DNA of 64,000 bases from Paenibacillus xylaniclasticus (GTDB taxonomy: Bacteria > Bacillota > Bacilli > Paenibacillales > Paenibacillaceae): positions 1-64,000 of the forward strand of contig NZ_BIML01000010.1 of NCBI RefSeq assembly GCF_004001065.1, read 5' to 3'. Of the stretch, positions 56,614 through 64,000 are shown piece by piece; positions within the stretch are counted from its first letter, which is position 1; each line of letters begins with the position of its first letter. The notes beneath the pieces were generated by a model. It saw nothing but the letters and a program-made list of their open reading frames with translations, was not told where the DNA came from and did no database searches. The position numbers and the translations under genes are program-made.

Positions 56614-57465
56614 ATGAAACGTTATTATGTTACAGATCTGGACGGAACGCTGCTGCGGTCCGACGCCTCTCTCTCCGATTATACGGTACAAGTCGTGAAT
56701 GAAGCGCTGGCGGAAGGCATCGTGATAAGCTATGCAACCGCAAGAAGCTATCGAAGCTCTAATCGAGTTACATCGCAAATCCATTGGCGCTACCCGGTCG
56801 TCTTATATAACGGAGCGATGATTGTTGACCCTGTCTCACAGCAAGTGCTGGGCGGACATTGGCTCGATCATGACGTTACGAATGATATTGTTGCGATCGG
56901 ACGCACCCTGTCGCTCGCACCGTTCCTATTCTCTCTTGATGATAACGATCAAGAACGAGTGCTGCATGAAAAGCTGTCCCGCTATGGAGATATAGCCTTC
57001 CATGCAAGCCGCCCAGGCGATCCGCGGTTCCGTGAAGTGGAAAAGCTTATAAGCCCTCCCGCTTACCGAACGCTCATGGTCACATATATAGGGCTGCGTG
57101 ATGAGCTGGAGCCGTTGTTCCACGCGATTAGCGACCGATATGGGGAGAGCGCTCATATACAATTCATTCCGGACGGTTACATTGATAAGCATTATTTTCT
57201 CGAAATCTCGCACCCGAACGCGAACAAGGAGCACGGTCTAGCTCTCTGGTGCGAGCTTGTCGGCTGCCAGCGGGAGGATGTCACGGTATTCGGAGACAAT
57301 TTGAACGACATCGGTATGTTCAAACAGGCTGGCAGACCGTTCGCCGTCGCAGACGCGCACCCGGAACTGAAACGAATGGCAACGGACGTTATCGGCAGCT
57401 GCAATGACGACTCCGTAGCCAAGTTCATAGAATCAGAATTAAAGGGGGCTCGTCCTTGTTCATGA
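56614..57465 (+). CDS. HAD-superfamily phosphatase, Cof/IIB type
   Basis: 283 residues. YVTDLDGTLLRSD gives the nucleophile Asp, ISYATARSYRS motif II, and VFGDNLNDIGMFKQAGRPFAVADAH motif IV of Cof-type sugar-phosphate phosphatases. GAGGAGG precedes ATG 56614. The substrate is probably a small sugar or cofactor phosphate; it cannot be specified. It overlaps the next HAD gene by ATGA. Confidence 0.92.
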   Translation: MKRYYVTDLDGTLLRSDASLSDYTVQVVNEALAEGIVISYATARSYRSSNRVTSQIHWRYPVVLYNGAMIVDPVSQQVLGGHWLDHDVTNDIVAIGRTLSLAPFLFSLDDNDQERVLHEKLSRYGDIAFHASRPGDPRFREVEKLISPPAYRTLMVTYIGLRDELEPLFHAISDRYGESAHIQFIPDGYIDKHYFLEISHPNANKEHGLALWCELVGCQREDVTVFGDNLNDIGMFKQAGRPFAVADAHPELKRMATDVIGSCNDDSVAKFIESELKGARPCS

Positions 57466-58160
57466 CAAACGTTGAAGCTATTATTTTTGATCTGGACGAA
57501 ACGCTGTCTGACCGACGCACCGCCATTGACCGGTTTATGGAGCTTTGGATCGCACAATATTTCTCCGACCGCCTGCATGAGGCTTCCTATCTGCGGGACG
57601 TTTTCCGTCGATTAGACGACAACGGCTACAGAGTTCGAGAGGAGCTGTATCCGCTCCTTGTCGAAGAGCTGGAATGGAACTCCCCGCCTTCTAAGGAACA
57701 ATTCATCGCCTTCTGGAGGGAGCACTTTCCAAAGTGTATCGAGCCGATGGCGCATCTGTACGAAATGCTCGATTATTTGAAGCATCGCGGCGTCAAGCTA
57801 GGCCTTATTACGAACGGACCGGAGCATATCCAACGCCGCAAGATCGACAGCCTCGGCATCGGTGACTATTTTCATTCGCTTCTCATCTCGGGAACGGTTG
57901 GAATTCATAAACCGGATGCACGCATTTTTCTTCAATGTACAAGTGAACTGCAAGTAGCACCAGAGCGTGCCTGGTATGTCGGTGATCATCCGGTGAATGA
58001 TGTGGCGGGCTCGCGAGGAGCAGGGCTCGTTCCGGTCTGGCTGGCGCGGCAAGGCGACTGGTCCGAAGACCAGCACGGCGATTCTCCTGCACATACCGTG
58101 CAAACGCTGCAGGAGCTGATAGCGTTATATGACCGGCTTCACCCCCATGATGCATACTAA
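57462..58160 (+). CDS. HAD-superfamily hydrolase, IA type
   Basis: 232 residues from ATG 57462 (ATGA overlap, AAAGGGGG upstream). IIFDLDETLSDRR (nucleophile), LGLITNGPEHIQRRKIDSLG (motif II), IHKPDARIF (motif III Lys) and AWYVGDHPVNDVAGSRGAGL (motif IV) are typical of the subgroup that includes YjjG-type nucleotidases and phosphoglycolate phosphatases. Cotranscribed with the unrelated Cof-type HAD. Confidence 0.92.
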   Translation: MTNVEAIIFDLDETLSDRRTAIDRFMELWIAQYFSDRLHEASYLRDVFRRLDDNGYRVREELYPLLVEELEWNSPPSKEQFIAFWREHFPKCIEPMAHLYEMLDYLKHRGVKLGLITNGPEHIQRRKIDSLGIGDYFHSLLISGTVGIHKPDARIFLQCTSELQVAPERAWYVGDHPVNDVAGSRGAGLVPVWLARQGDWSEDQHGDSPAHTVQTLQELIALYDRLHPHDAY

Positions 58161-58203
58161 TGCTGCACTAGAACATTAATATGATGCTAGGAGGCGTATT
58201 TCG

Positions 58204-58605
58204 ATGTCGACGATTACGTATTCTTCATCCCGGCAAATTTCAGCTGAGGAGCTGTCTCAAGTATTTGCACGTTCTACCATTAAACGTCCGTATCAAGATC
58301 TTAACCGACTGCAGACAATGCTTGACAATGCCGACCTGACCGTGTCCGCTTGGGACGGAGAGCGGCTTATCGGCATTGCAAGGGCTTTGACAGACTTCTC
58401 TTACTGCTGCTACTTGTCCGACCTTGCAGTCGATCAAGAATACCAGCACAACGGCATAGGTTCAAGACTGGTAGAGCTTGTCCGGGAAGCTATCGGACCG
58501 CGCTGCTCGCTAGTGCTAATTTCTGCACCCGATGCCGTCGGCTATTATCCGAAGCTAGGCTTTACCTTGTCGGACAAAGCATACGTTATACCTAGAAGCG
58601 TTTAA
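58204..58605 (+). CDS. GNAT-family N-acetyltransferase
   Basis: 133 residues. The acetyl-CoA-binding segment LSDLAVDQEYQHNGIGSRLVELV (motif A, near 78-100) and the end FTLSDKAYVIPRSV following YYPKLGF are typical of GNAT proteins. CTAGGAGG precedes the ATG. The acceptor is unknown. It lies 43 bases after the HAD gene and probably belongs to the same operon. Confidence 0.9.
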   Translation: MSTITYSSSRQISAEELSQVFARSTIKRPYQDLNRLQTMLDNADLTVSAWDGERLIGIARALTDFSYCCYLSDLAVDQEYQHNGIGSRLVELVREAIGPRCSLVLISAPDAVGYYPKLGFTLSDKAYVIPRSV

Positions 58606-58656
58606 TGAACTGTGCTGCCCTGAAGCACTGGACAACGAGGAGGGGCTTATATATCT

Positions 58657-59448
58657 ATGCAGTGGTTAAGGCAGCTTATTCGTTTCGGCTGGATGCAAGC
58701 GCTGAACTGTATGTTCGCCGTCGTCATTTTTGCCGCTATGGCTCTAACCCGTTACGTCGACATCACGTTCATCCCGAGATACGACGCCATCCTGTTCGTA
58801 TGCTTACTGATGCAAGTGCTGCTTATCTGGTCGAAGCAGGAAACCGTCGACGAGCTGAAGGTTATTATCGTATTCCATCTGCTCGGCCTCGCGCTCGAAA
58901 CCTTCAAAGTGTATATGGGCTCATGGTCATATCCCGACGAAGGCTATTCGAAGCTGGCTGGCGTTCCGCTGTACTCTGGGTTTATGTATGCAAGCGTCGC
59001 GAGCTACATCTGTCAAGCATACCGCAGATTTCGGATCGAAGTGTTCGGATGGCCTCCAGCCATTGTCACGATTTTGCTGTCTGCAGCGATTTATTTGAAT
59101 TTTTTTACGCACCATTGGCTGTACGACGTCCGCTACTGGCTGATGGCTGCTCTCCTCCCCGTATTCGGGCGGGCATACTTTAAATTTACCGTTGGCCAGC
59201 ACACCTATTCGATGCCGGTCATTGTCTCCTACCTTCTAATCGGCTTCTTCATCTGGCTGGCAGAAAATATTTCAACATTTCTAGGGGCTTGGCAATATCC
59301 GAACCAAGAGGGTGTCTGGCATGTCGTCCATTGGGGCAAAATCGGCTCATGGTTTCTACTCGTTATCATCTCAGTCATTATCGTTACAGAGCTGAAACGG
59401 CTCAAAGGACGACTGGACAGAGGCAAGCCTGTCGTTCATTTGCGTTAA
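58657..59448 (+). CDS. DUF817-family integral membrane protein
   Basis: 263 residues with about seven to eight hydrophobic segments. Conserved-looking charged clusters lie between helices (ETFKVYMGSWSYPDEGYSKLAGVPLYSGFMYASVASYICQ, WLAENISTFLGAWQYPNQEGVWHVVHWGKIGSW). The wording is that of the DUF817 family (B. subtilis YoaT-like), whose role is not established. GAGGAGGGG lies upstream. Confidence 0.8.
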   Translation: MQWLRQLIRFGWMQALNCMFAVVIFAAMALTRYVDITFIPRYDAILFVCLLMQVLLIWSKQETVDELKVIIVFHLLGLALETFKVYMGSWSYPDEGYSKLAGVPLYSGFMYASVASYICQAYRRFRIEVFGWPPAIVTILLSAAIYLNFFTHHWLYDVRYWLMAALLPVFGRAYFKFTVGQHTYSMPVIVSYLLIGFFIWLAENISTFLGAWQYPNQEGVWHVVHWGKIGSWFLLVIISVIIVTELKRLKGRLDRGKPVVHLR

Positions 59449-59502
59449 CAATTTCTTATGGTAAGATTACCGTAAGCATGACTATGAAGGAGGTTGAGTC
59501 TC

Positions 59503-59880
59503 ATGAAGGATTTGTTCAGTAAAGCGGTATCGTTCGGACTGGGCGCGGCAATCGCAACCAAGGAGCAGGCAGAGAAGCTCGTAGAGGAGCTTGTGAACAA
59601 AGGCGAGGTGAACAAATCGGAGTCGAAGCAGCTGGTCGACGAGCTGCTGCGCAAAGGTCGTGAAGTGCAGGCCTCTATCGATGCGCGCGTCAAGGAATAT
59701 GTACGCTCTGCGTTGAATGAGGCGAACTTAACGACGAAGGACGACTACAACCAACTCAAGCAGCAAATCATTGATTTAGAACGACGGGTCGCCGAACTGG
59801 AAGCGAAGACAGCAAGCGGAGCAGCCGAGGCCAAGCAGGAAACTGAAGGCGAAGCGGTCTCCCTCAAGAAGGAAGAATGA
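59503..59880 (+). CDS. Phasin-like coiled-coil protein
   Basis: 125 residues from ATG 59503 (GAAGGAGG upstream). It is helical throughout: KDLFSKAVSFGLGAAIATKEQAEKLVEELVNKGEV, then LVDELLRKGREVQASIDARV, and a coiled coil QLKQQIIDLERRVAELEAK before an acidic low-complexity tail. This pattern is that of phasin-family/PHA-granule-associated-like proteins. No PHA genes are nearby. Its stop overlaps the UbiB-like start (ATGA), so the two are translationally coupled. Confidence 0.78.
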   Translation: MKDLFSKAVSFGLGAAIATKEQAEKLVEELVNKGEVNKSESKQLVDELLRKGREVQASIDARVKEYVRSALNEANLTTKDDYNQLKQQIIDLERRVAELEAKTASGAAEAKQETEGEAVSLKKEE

Positions 59881-61559
59881 TCGGCATCGGTCGCCGGATT
59901 CGCCATCTTCAGCGTTATCGGGACATCGCGAAAGCTTTCGCACGAAGCGGCTTCGGCTATCTCGTCAAGGAGCTTGGCTTAACCGAACGATTTCCGCTGT
60001 CTTCGCTTCGTTCGGCAGAATCCGAATCTGCCAGCACGAAGTCGACAGGAGAACGAATTCGGCAATTTCTGGAGGAGCTCGGCCCTACGTACATTAAGAT
60101 TGGTCAGATCGCCAGCACACGCCCCGATCTGCTGCCGGCTGACATTATAGCTGAGCTCATAAAGCTGCAGGACCATGTAGCGCCTATCCCATTCAAGGAG
60201 GCTGCTGCTGTCCTGGAAGCAGAGCTCGGCTCTTCCGTATACGAGCTATATGCTTCCTTCGATGAGACGCCTGTTGCTGCAGCATCGATCGGACAAGTTC
60301 ATCTGGCAGTCTTGCCGAACAACCAGCCTGTCGCCGTAAAAATTCAGCGGCCCCATATTTACGAGCAGATCGAGACCGATCTCGAAATATTAGACAATCT
60401 CGCCCGGATCGCTGAGCACCGGATCGAATGGGCGGCCAAATATCAAATCCGCGACATGGTCACAGAGCTGGCGCACTCGCTGCGCTCCGAGCTCGACTAC
60501 GCGATTGAGGGGCGCAACGCCGAGCGAATGGCACGGGCGTTCGCCCGGGACCCGGGCATTCATATCCCAACCATCTATTGGGAATATTCGAGCAGACGCG
60601 TGCTGACGATGGAACGGATGAGCGGTGTCAAAGTGAACGACATCGATGGCCTCAAGAGCATTGGGGCGTCGCCTAAGAAGGTCGCCGAACGGATTACTAA
60701 CGTATTGTTCCGCCAAATATTCGACGTTGGACTGTTCCATGCCGATCCTCATCCCGGCAATATCATCATCCAGCAAGGCGGTGTCATCGGGATGCTCGAC
60801 TTCGGCATGGTCGGACGGATGACGCCATCGATGAAACGGCATTTCGGCTCGCTCGTCATTGCACTCCGCCGCAACAGCACGAACGGGATTATCCGCGCAG
60901 TCGAAGCGATGGGAGTGCTGCCGGAGGACATTGATATGCGGCAGCTGCGGGACGACATCGATGTGCTCCGGGACAAATATTATGACGTTCCGCTCAGCCA
61001 GATCAGCTTAGGTGAATCGGTGAACGACCTGTTCGCCGTCGCCTATTCGCACCGAATTCAAATCCCCTCAGACTTTACTTTGCTCGGCAAGACGCTGCTT
61101 ACGCTTGAGGGTGTCATCTCTTCGCTGGACAATTCATTCAGCATCGTCGACGTCGCCGAGCCATTCGGACGCAAGCTGTTCATGGATCGGGTCCATCCAC
61201 GATCATTCGCTGAGAACGCCATGCATTATGCCGGCGAATATGTCGATCTGCTTGCCGAGCTGCCAGAGACGCTGCGCGACGTATCTCACGTTGTGCGCAA
61301 AGGAAAGCTCCGGCAGGAATTATCCGTACCGGAGCTGGATACGTTTCTGAAGAAGATGGACCGGATAGGCAATCGTCTATCTTTCAGCATCGTGCTGCTG
61401 TCATTCAGCATTGTGATGGTCGGACTTATTATCGGCTCGTCCCTCGGACGACAGTCGACCTTCATTTGGCAATTCCCGGTCATCGAAATCGGCTTCGGCA
61501 TTGCAACCGTTATGTTCTTATTTATGCTCTACGCCATATTCCGCTCAGGACGATTCTGA
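59877..61559 (+). CDS. ABC1/UbiB-family atypical protein kinase-like protein
   Basis: 560 residues. The family motif KxGQ occurs in YIKIGQIASTRPDLLP (near 72), followed by the Ala-rich AAASIGQVHLAVLPNNQPVAVKIQRP (nucleotide Lys), LDYAIEGRNAERMA, FHADPHPGNIII (catalytic Asp) and MLDFGMVGRM (metal Asp). Two membrane segments end the protein (LSFSIVLLSFSIVMVGLIIG and IGFGIATVMFLFMLYAIF). UbiB/ABC1 proteins support quinone metabolism or lipid homeostasis as ATPases. Coupled to the phasin-like gene. Confidence 0.93.
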   Translation: MIGIGRRIRHLQRYRDIAKAFARSGFGYLVKELGLTERFPLSSLRSAESESASTKSTGERIRQFLEELGPTYIKIGQIASTRPDLLPADIIAELIKLQDHVAPIPFKEAAAVLEAELGSSVYELYASFDETPVAAASIGQVHLAVLPNNQPVAVKIQRPHIYEQIETDLEILDNLARIAEHRIEWAAKYQIRDMVTELAHSLRSELDYAIEGRNAERMARAFARDPGIHIPTIYWEYSSRRVLTMERMSGVKVNDIDGLKSIGASPKKVAERITNVLFRQIFDVGLFHADPHPGNIIIQQGGVIGMLDFGMVGRMTPSMKRHFGSLVIALRRNSTNGIIRAVEAMGVLPEDIDMRQLRDDIDVLRDKYYDVPLSQISLGESVNDLFAVAYSHRIQIPSDFTLLGKTLLTLEGVISSLDNSFSIVDVAEPFGRKLFMDRVHPRSFAENAMHYAGEYVDLLAELPETLRDVSHVVRKGKLRQELSVPELDTFLKKMDRIGNRLSFSIVLLSFSIVMVGLIIGSSLGRQSTFIWQFPVIEIGFGIATVMFLFMLYAIFRSGRF

Positions 61560-61632
61560 CTGACGAAGGCAGCTTTATGGACGACCTGCTCCCGGTCAGA
61601 TCGTCCTATTCGTCTCTGCACAGCCGCTTCGC
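61560..61632. terminator. Weak hairpin between convergent ubiB-like and ecsB genes
   Basis: GGACGA...TCGTCC (about 61577-61605, 6 bp) lies in the 73-base convergent gap. No strong T run. Confidence 0.3.
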
Positions 61633-62946
61633 TTAATCCTCTTCCGTCTCCTTGACCACCTTCCTGCGAACGCCGCCTGGCCGGACCACCGCTGCATACA
61701 ACAATATAACCGCAGGAGCAAGGAGCGCCGGAATGAGCTCTTCTTGTACCGCTAATACGATTCCGCACGGCAGCCACAGCAGAATCGCAATAATTAGAAA
61801 TGCCGTCCGGTCAACTACGATCAGCGATGTCGTCCGGCGGTCGTTAGGCAGCGGATATATATGCGCCCAGACCGCATATTTATGCGAATGCCTCAGCGCT
61901 CCGAGCTGCAGCCCGATAATAGCTGCGAATAGGGCATACACAGCGCATGCTCCCCAGCCGTCCAGCCATACCGCCTCGCCAAGCCAATACAGCACAAGCA
62001 TACCGAGCAATGTCAATCGGACAAGCATGCCTCCAAGCTCTGTCCGGAACATCGTCATCGCATATAGATAATGATACGTCCCCCGCTGCGCGTATGGAAT
62101 CCGTCCGCCAATCCAAGACAAATAACGGCGACGTGCGATACGCGGGGCCTGCGTCGGCACATCGATAAACAAGGCCATAAACCGGTAATAACGCCGTCTG
62201 GTCCTTGTCTCTTCGCGAATGAGCGTATCCCAAGGAAACGGGTGCTTTCGCGGCAGACGGCAGGCTAGCGCGTAAAGCACTGCGGCAAGCATTCCGAGAA
62301 TGAATGCCTTCCATGGCTCAAGCTGATACAGCGCTGCAAGCGTCAGTCCGGATAACACCCATCGAGCAAACCTTAGCAGCCGTCTTGCACCAGCCTCCGA
62401 CGCCCGCCTCTCCTGCCAAGCGCCGGCCGTATTCGCCACTTTGAGCACCGTTAGAGCGATGAATAGCAGCAGGGCGCCAGCTTGTCCTTCTCCCTGCGAA
62501 TACATCGGCCAATAAATGAGAAGCGACGCCCATACACCGATCAGCCCTGCTAGAGTGTTATAACGTATGGAACGGCGAATATAGCTGGTCATCGCTGCCT
62601 CCTGCGGCAGCAGGAAGACCGTATCCGCCGGTTGAAGCCACGAGCGCAGCGGACTCCAGCAGACGAATCCGATCGTCAGTACAAGTCCGAACAAAGTGAA
62701 CGGAAAATGTGCTGGCACATCCCGTACGAGCATCGAATACCCTATCGCCGCTACGATCAGCCCTAGCATGATAACACCAGGGAACCCGCTTCGCGCAACG
62801 TAGCTGGAGTAGGGTATCATCTCCTTCCGGAATGCGGCTGCCCGGTACGACCATAGCTGGTTCGGGTCGAAGCGGCCGGTCATCGGCAAGGCTGAAGACC
62901 TCTGTGTCTCTGTACCGCTTCCCGACTGAACTGTTTTATCGCCCAT
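61633..62946 (-). CDS. ecsB: ABC transporter permease, EcsB-like
   Basis: 437 residues with around ten hydrophobic segments in two blocks. The N-terminal LWSYRAAAFRKEMIPYSSYVARSGFPG and loops with LPQEAAMTSYIRRSIRYN resemble EcsB of B. subtilis. ATG 62946 overlaps the ATP-binding gene by 11 bases. Ecs transporters affect membrane protease function, secretion and competence; the substrate is not known. Confidence 0.87.
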   Translation of the reverse strand: MGDKTVQSGSGTETQRSSALPMTGRFDPNQLWSYRAAAFRKEMIPYSSYVARSGFPGVIMLGLIVAAIGYSMLVRDVPAHFPFTLFGLVLTIGFVCWSPLRSWLQPADTVFLLPQEAAMTSYIRRSIRYNTLAGLIGVWASLLIYWPMYSQGEGQAGALLLFIALTVLKVANTAGAWQERRASEAGARRLLRFARWVLSGLTLAALYQLEPWKAFILGMLAAVLYALACRLPRKHPFPWDTLIREETRTRRRYYRFMALFIDVPTQAPRIARRRYLSWIGGRIPYAQRGTYHYLYAMTMFRTELGGMLVRLTLLGMLVLYWLGEAVWLDGWGACAVYALFAAIIGLQLGALRHSHKYAVWAHIYPLPNDRRTTSLIVVDRTAFLIIAILLWLPCGIVLAVQEELIPALLAPAVILLYAAVVRPGGVRRKVVKETEED

Positions 62947-63763
62947 GGGTCAGTCCTTCGCCTCCCGCCGTATCCGATACGAGACGGAAAAAAGCTTCGT
63001 CTAATGTTCCATCCGCCATCCCTGCGGCCTTTCGTACATCGTCCAGCGTACCTGAAGCAGCAATCCGCCCGTGGTGAAGCACGATATAACGATCGCAGTA
63101 CGTCTCTACCGTCGATAAAATATGAGAGCTCATCAGCACCGCTGCTCCAGCCCGCTTCACCTCAACGAGCCGCTCCAGCAGCGATCGGATGCCGAGCGGA
63201 TCGAGCCCAAGAAACGGCTCGTCAATAATGAACAGTGACGGATTAGCCAGCAGTGCGTTCATAATCATGACCTTCTGCTTCATCCCTTTGGACAGATGCT
63301 CCGCGAAGGCACCTCTCTTCACCCGCATATGGAACTGGTCGAGCAGCCGTTCGCGCCGGTCGTTGTAGGCATCGCCATCCACTCCGTATGCCATGCCCGT
63401 CAAGCGCAAATGCTCATCGACGGTCAACTCGTCGAACAGCACCGGCGATTCCGGCACGTAAGCGATAGAGCTCCGATACTTCTGCGGGTCGCGGTCAAGC
63501 GTCGTTCCGCTGACCTGAATCTGACCTGTATGCGGCTGCATTAGGCCGAGAATATGCTTAATCGCGGTACTTTTGCCAGCGCCGTTCAAGCCGATAAGGC
63601 CGACGATCTCGCCCGGGCGTACGTCGAACGTCAAACCGTGCAGCACCGGCCTCCTCGGACTATAGCCGCCGACAAGCTCCGTCACCTGCAGCACTGGACT
63701 TGCCGCCGCGGTCGGACTAATATGATTCGTATCCCTTGTATTAGCCGTACTCTTCTGATTCAT
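62936..63763 (-). CDS. ecsA: ABC transporter ATP-binding protein, EcsA-like
   Basis: 275 residues. Walker A GLNGAGKST (near 65), signature LSKGMKQKVMI, Walker B LFIIDEPFLGLDP and switch His in MSSHILSTVE are present. The FDELTVDEHLRLTG and GIRSLLERL wording fits EcsA. An N-terminal extension of about 25 polar residues precedes the nucleotide-binding domain. Cotranscribed with ecsB. Confidence 0.92.
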   Translation of the reverse strand: MNQKSTANTRDTNHISPTAAASPVLQVTELVGGYSPRRPVLHGLTFDVRPGEIVGLIGLNGAGKSTAIKHILGLMQPHTGQIQVSGTTLDRDPQKYRSSIAYVPESPVLFDELTVDEHLRLTGMAYGVDGDAYNDRRERLLDQFHMRVKRGAFAEHLSKGMKQKVMIMNALLANPSLFIIDEPFLGLDPLGIRSLLERLVEVKRAGAAVLMSSHILSTVETYCDRYIVLHHGRIAASGTLDDVRKAAGMADGTLDEAFFRLVSDTAGGEGLTHGR

Positions 63764-63852
63764 CCGTTTCCCACCGTCCTTCCTCTTAATTATACTCGAT
63801 GAAAGGGAAGAAACAGAAATACAGCGCCACGAATGACTCTTAACTAGGCGAC

Positions 63853-63893
63853 AAGGCGGTACAGAGACCTATATTATGGCCCCGTACCGCCTT
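63853..63893. terminator. Inverted repeat, likely terminator of the right-edge gene
   Basis: AAGGCGGTAC (63853-63862) pairs perfectly with GTACCGCCTT (63884-63893), 21-base loop. It lies 35 bases after the stop of the gene entering from the right. Confidence 0.55.
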
Positions 63894-63927
63894 GCTCCTG
63901 ATTCATATAGAAATAATCATCATGCGA

Positions 63928-64000
63928 TTACTTAATGACGATCAGCTTAACTACGTTATGCTCAATCGTCAGTTCGATCGCTTGACCAGCAACAAGCTTC
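63928..64000 (-). CDS. 3' end of an unidentified gene (partial)
   Basis: The minus strand reads in frame ...KLVAGQAIELTIEHNVVKLIVIK followed by TAA at 63928-63930. Only the last 23 codons are in the window. The pattern suggests a final beta-strand-rich segment. Family not determinable. Confidence 0.6.
   Translation of the reverse strand, partial: KLVAGQAIELTIEHNVVKLIVIK

Overview
The window looks like a chromosomal segment of an endospore-forming member of the Bacillota, most probably Paenibacillus or a close relative. The evidence is a T-box leader on aspS, a TPP riboswitch on thiC, a FapR-type operator on a FabHB-like fabH, an EcsAB transporter, CgeB- and CotSA-like spore glycosyltransferases, and a bacillaene-type trans-AT polyketide start module preceded by a LoaP antiterminator. 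No insertion sequence, CRISPR array, tRNA or rRNA gene was recognised.

Region 1 (1-14161, all minus strand) is one end of a trans-AT PKS/NRPS cluster. Transcription starts at a consensus promoter (12616-12644) and passes loaP and an untranslated leader with an intrinsic terminator. It then reads the beta-branching cassette (donor ACP, decarboxylating KS, HMG-CoA-synthase-like enzyme, two enoyl-CoA hydratases) and a megasynthase that runs off the left edge (acyl ligase-ACP-C-A-PCP-KS...). Gene order matches B. subtilis acpK-pksF-G-H-I-J, and the adenylation pocket reads as glycine-activating. An AT-rich FAD-dependent oxidoreductase gene lies upstream of loaP.

Region 2 (14317-19173) holds aspS with its T-box leader, fabH with a FapR-like operator, and a secreted GH10 xylanase.

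Region 3 (19452-44376) is a large surface-polysaccharide locus. Three glycosyltransferases are on the plus strand. A long minus-strand run (38796 to 22689) carries more glycosyltransferases, a nucleotidyltransferase, a UDP-L-FucNAc-type sugar-nucleotide set, two CgeB-like proteins, four small proteins in tight translational coupling, and unusual shared modules (Arg-rich tails, GxxxG-repeat helices, a 45-55 residue 'VYxLExGKxRP' domain). Next to it is a 1731-residue protein made almost wholly of about 140 decapeptide repeats with a globular tail. My inference is that this is a mother-cell-expressed spore-surface filament plus its glycosylation machinery. It is the best candidate here for an undescribed system.

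Region 4 (44529-50955) is the thiC-thiF-thiE/S-thiG-thiO operon, TPP-riboswitch controlled, with ThiE and ThiS fused.

Region 5 (51026-64000) holds mostly housekeeping genes: a CotSA-like glycosyltransferase, a small membrane protein, phosphatidylserine decarboxylase, an AraC regulator, an aminotransferase, two HAD phosphatases, a GNAT acetyltransferase, a DUF817 membrane protein, a phasin-like protein coupled to an ABC1/UbiB kinase, the EcsAB ABC transporter, and the 3' end of an unidentified gene at the right edge.
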